The notes under the pieces: model-generated
Database searches by the model: none
The model's input: only the letters and a program-made list of their open reading frames with translations
What the model was told of the DNA's origin: nothing
NCBI RefSeq assembly: GCF_032681285.1
Contig: NZ_CP136336.1
Span: forward strand, 434,001-498,000
Source of the DNA: Piscinibacter gummiphilus
GTDB lineage: Bacteria; Pseudomonadota; Gammaproteobacteria; Burkholderiales; Burkholderiaceae_C
Length of the DNA: 64,000 nt
Direction of reading: 5' to 3'
Part shown: positions 63,970-64,000 of the stretch, in pieces
Layout: each line of letters starts with the position of its first letter
Position numbering within the stretch: the first letter of the stretch is position 1
Position numbers and translations under genes: made by a program

Positions 63970-64000
63970 GTCGGTGCTCCTGCGCCGGGTCAGTCGAGCA

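Overview
The window is about 64 kb of GC-rich bacterial chromosome, densely packed with genes. Its gene content (VanAB, PobA, PcaF and Liv transporters for aromatic acids, a full Ssu sulfonate operon, a Che cluster with STAS and CheD) and its codon use suggest a beta-proteobacterium of the order Burkholderiales, probably near Rhizobacter, Piscinibacter, Methylibium or Rubrivivax. That placement is inferred from gene families and composition, not from a marker gene. I found no rRNA, tRNA, CRISPR array, insertion sequence, integrase or phage gene, and no gene-free stretch over 300 bases. The longest is 35466-35747.

Layout. 1-1150: end of an acyl-CoA dehydrogenase gene overlapping a MarR regulator. 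1326-7842: a secreted alpha/beta hydrolase, a large VIT/VWA/DUF2135 protein, and a KaiC-like ATPase with a single-domain response regulator. 7846-11431 (minus): metallophosphoesterase, diacylglycerol-kinase-like lipid kinase, SDR oxidoreductase and a YitT membrane protein. 11531-17828: sulfonate-sulfur operon ssuE, two ssuA-type binding proteins, ssuD, ssuC, ssuB, ssuF and a coupled hydrolase. 17917-20273: fused osmolyte ABC protein, SemiSWEET-like protein, DUF1810. 20295-24412: a MetE-like methyltransferase divergent from vanA-GntR-vanB. 24558-29128: complete branched-chain-amino-acid-type ABC transporter, plausibly for an aromatic acid. 29141-35465: beta-helix lipoprotein, pobA with its IclR regulator, an Lrp regulator divergent from ornithine aminotransferase, and a LuxR-type regulator. 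35748-48711: an 11-gene chemosensory operon (MCP-like, CheY, STAS, CheA, MCP, CheW, MCP, soluble poly-HAMP MCP, CheR, CheD, CheB) closed by a clear terminator. 48760-49962: pcaF-type thiolase. 50179-56799: cyclic-di-GMP genes (an EAL gene broken by an in-frame TAG, and an HD-GYP/PAS-GGDEF-EAL pair) flanking a saccharopine-dehydrogenase-like/Lrp pair. 56794-63969: fumarylacetoacetase-type hydrolase, CFA synthase, DUF1840, PEBP, histidine phosphatase, sterol-desaturase-type hydroxylase, small proteins, and a ferredoxin reductase.

How it fits together. The catabolic genes describe a soil or water bacterium that takes up methoxylated and hydroxylated aromatics (Liv), demethylates vanillate (VanAB), hydroxylates 4-hydroxybenzoate (PobA) and ends at the beta-ketoadipate thiolase (PcaF); the ring-cleavage genes must lie elsewhere. 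The Che cluster and the two c-di-GMP loci point to regulated motility. Candidate sigma-28-like promoters before both the Che operon and the HD-GYP gene suggest shared flagellar-regulon control.

The least ordinary features are the poly-HAMP cytosolic receptor with 270-bp tandem repeats, the 217-bp identical tract shared by two receptor genes, the shared C-terminal tails of the three receptors, the amber stop in the EAL gene, and several strong hairpins and palindromes between genes.
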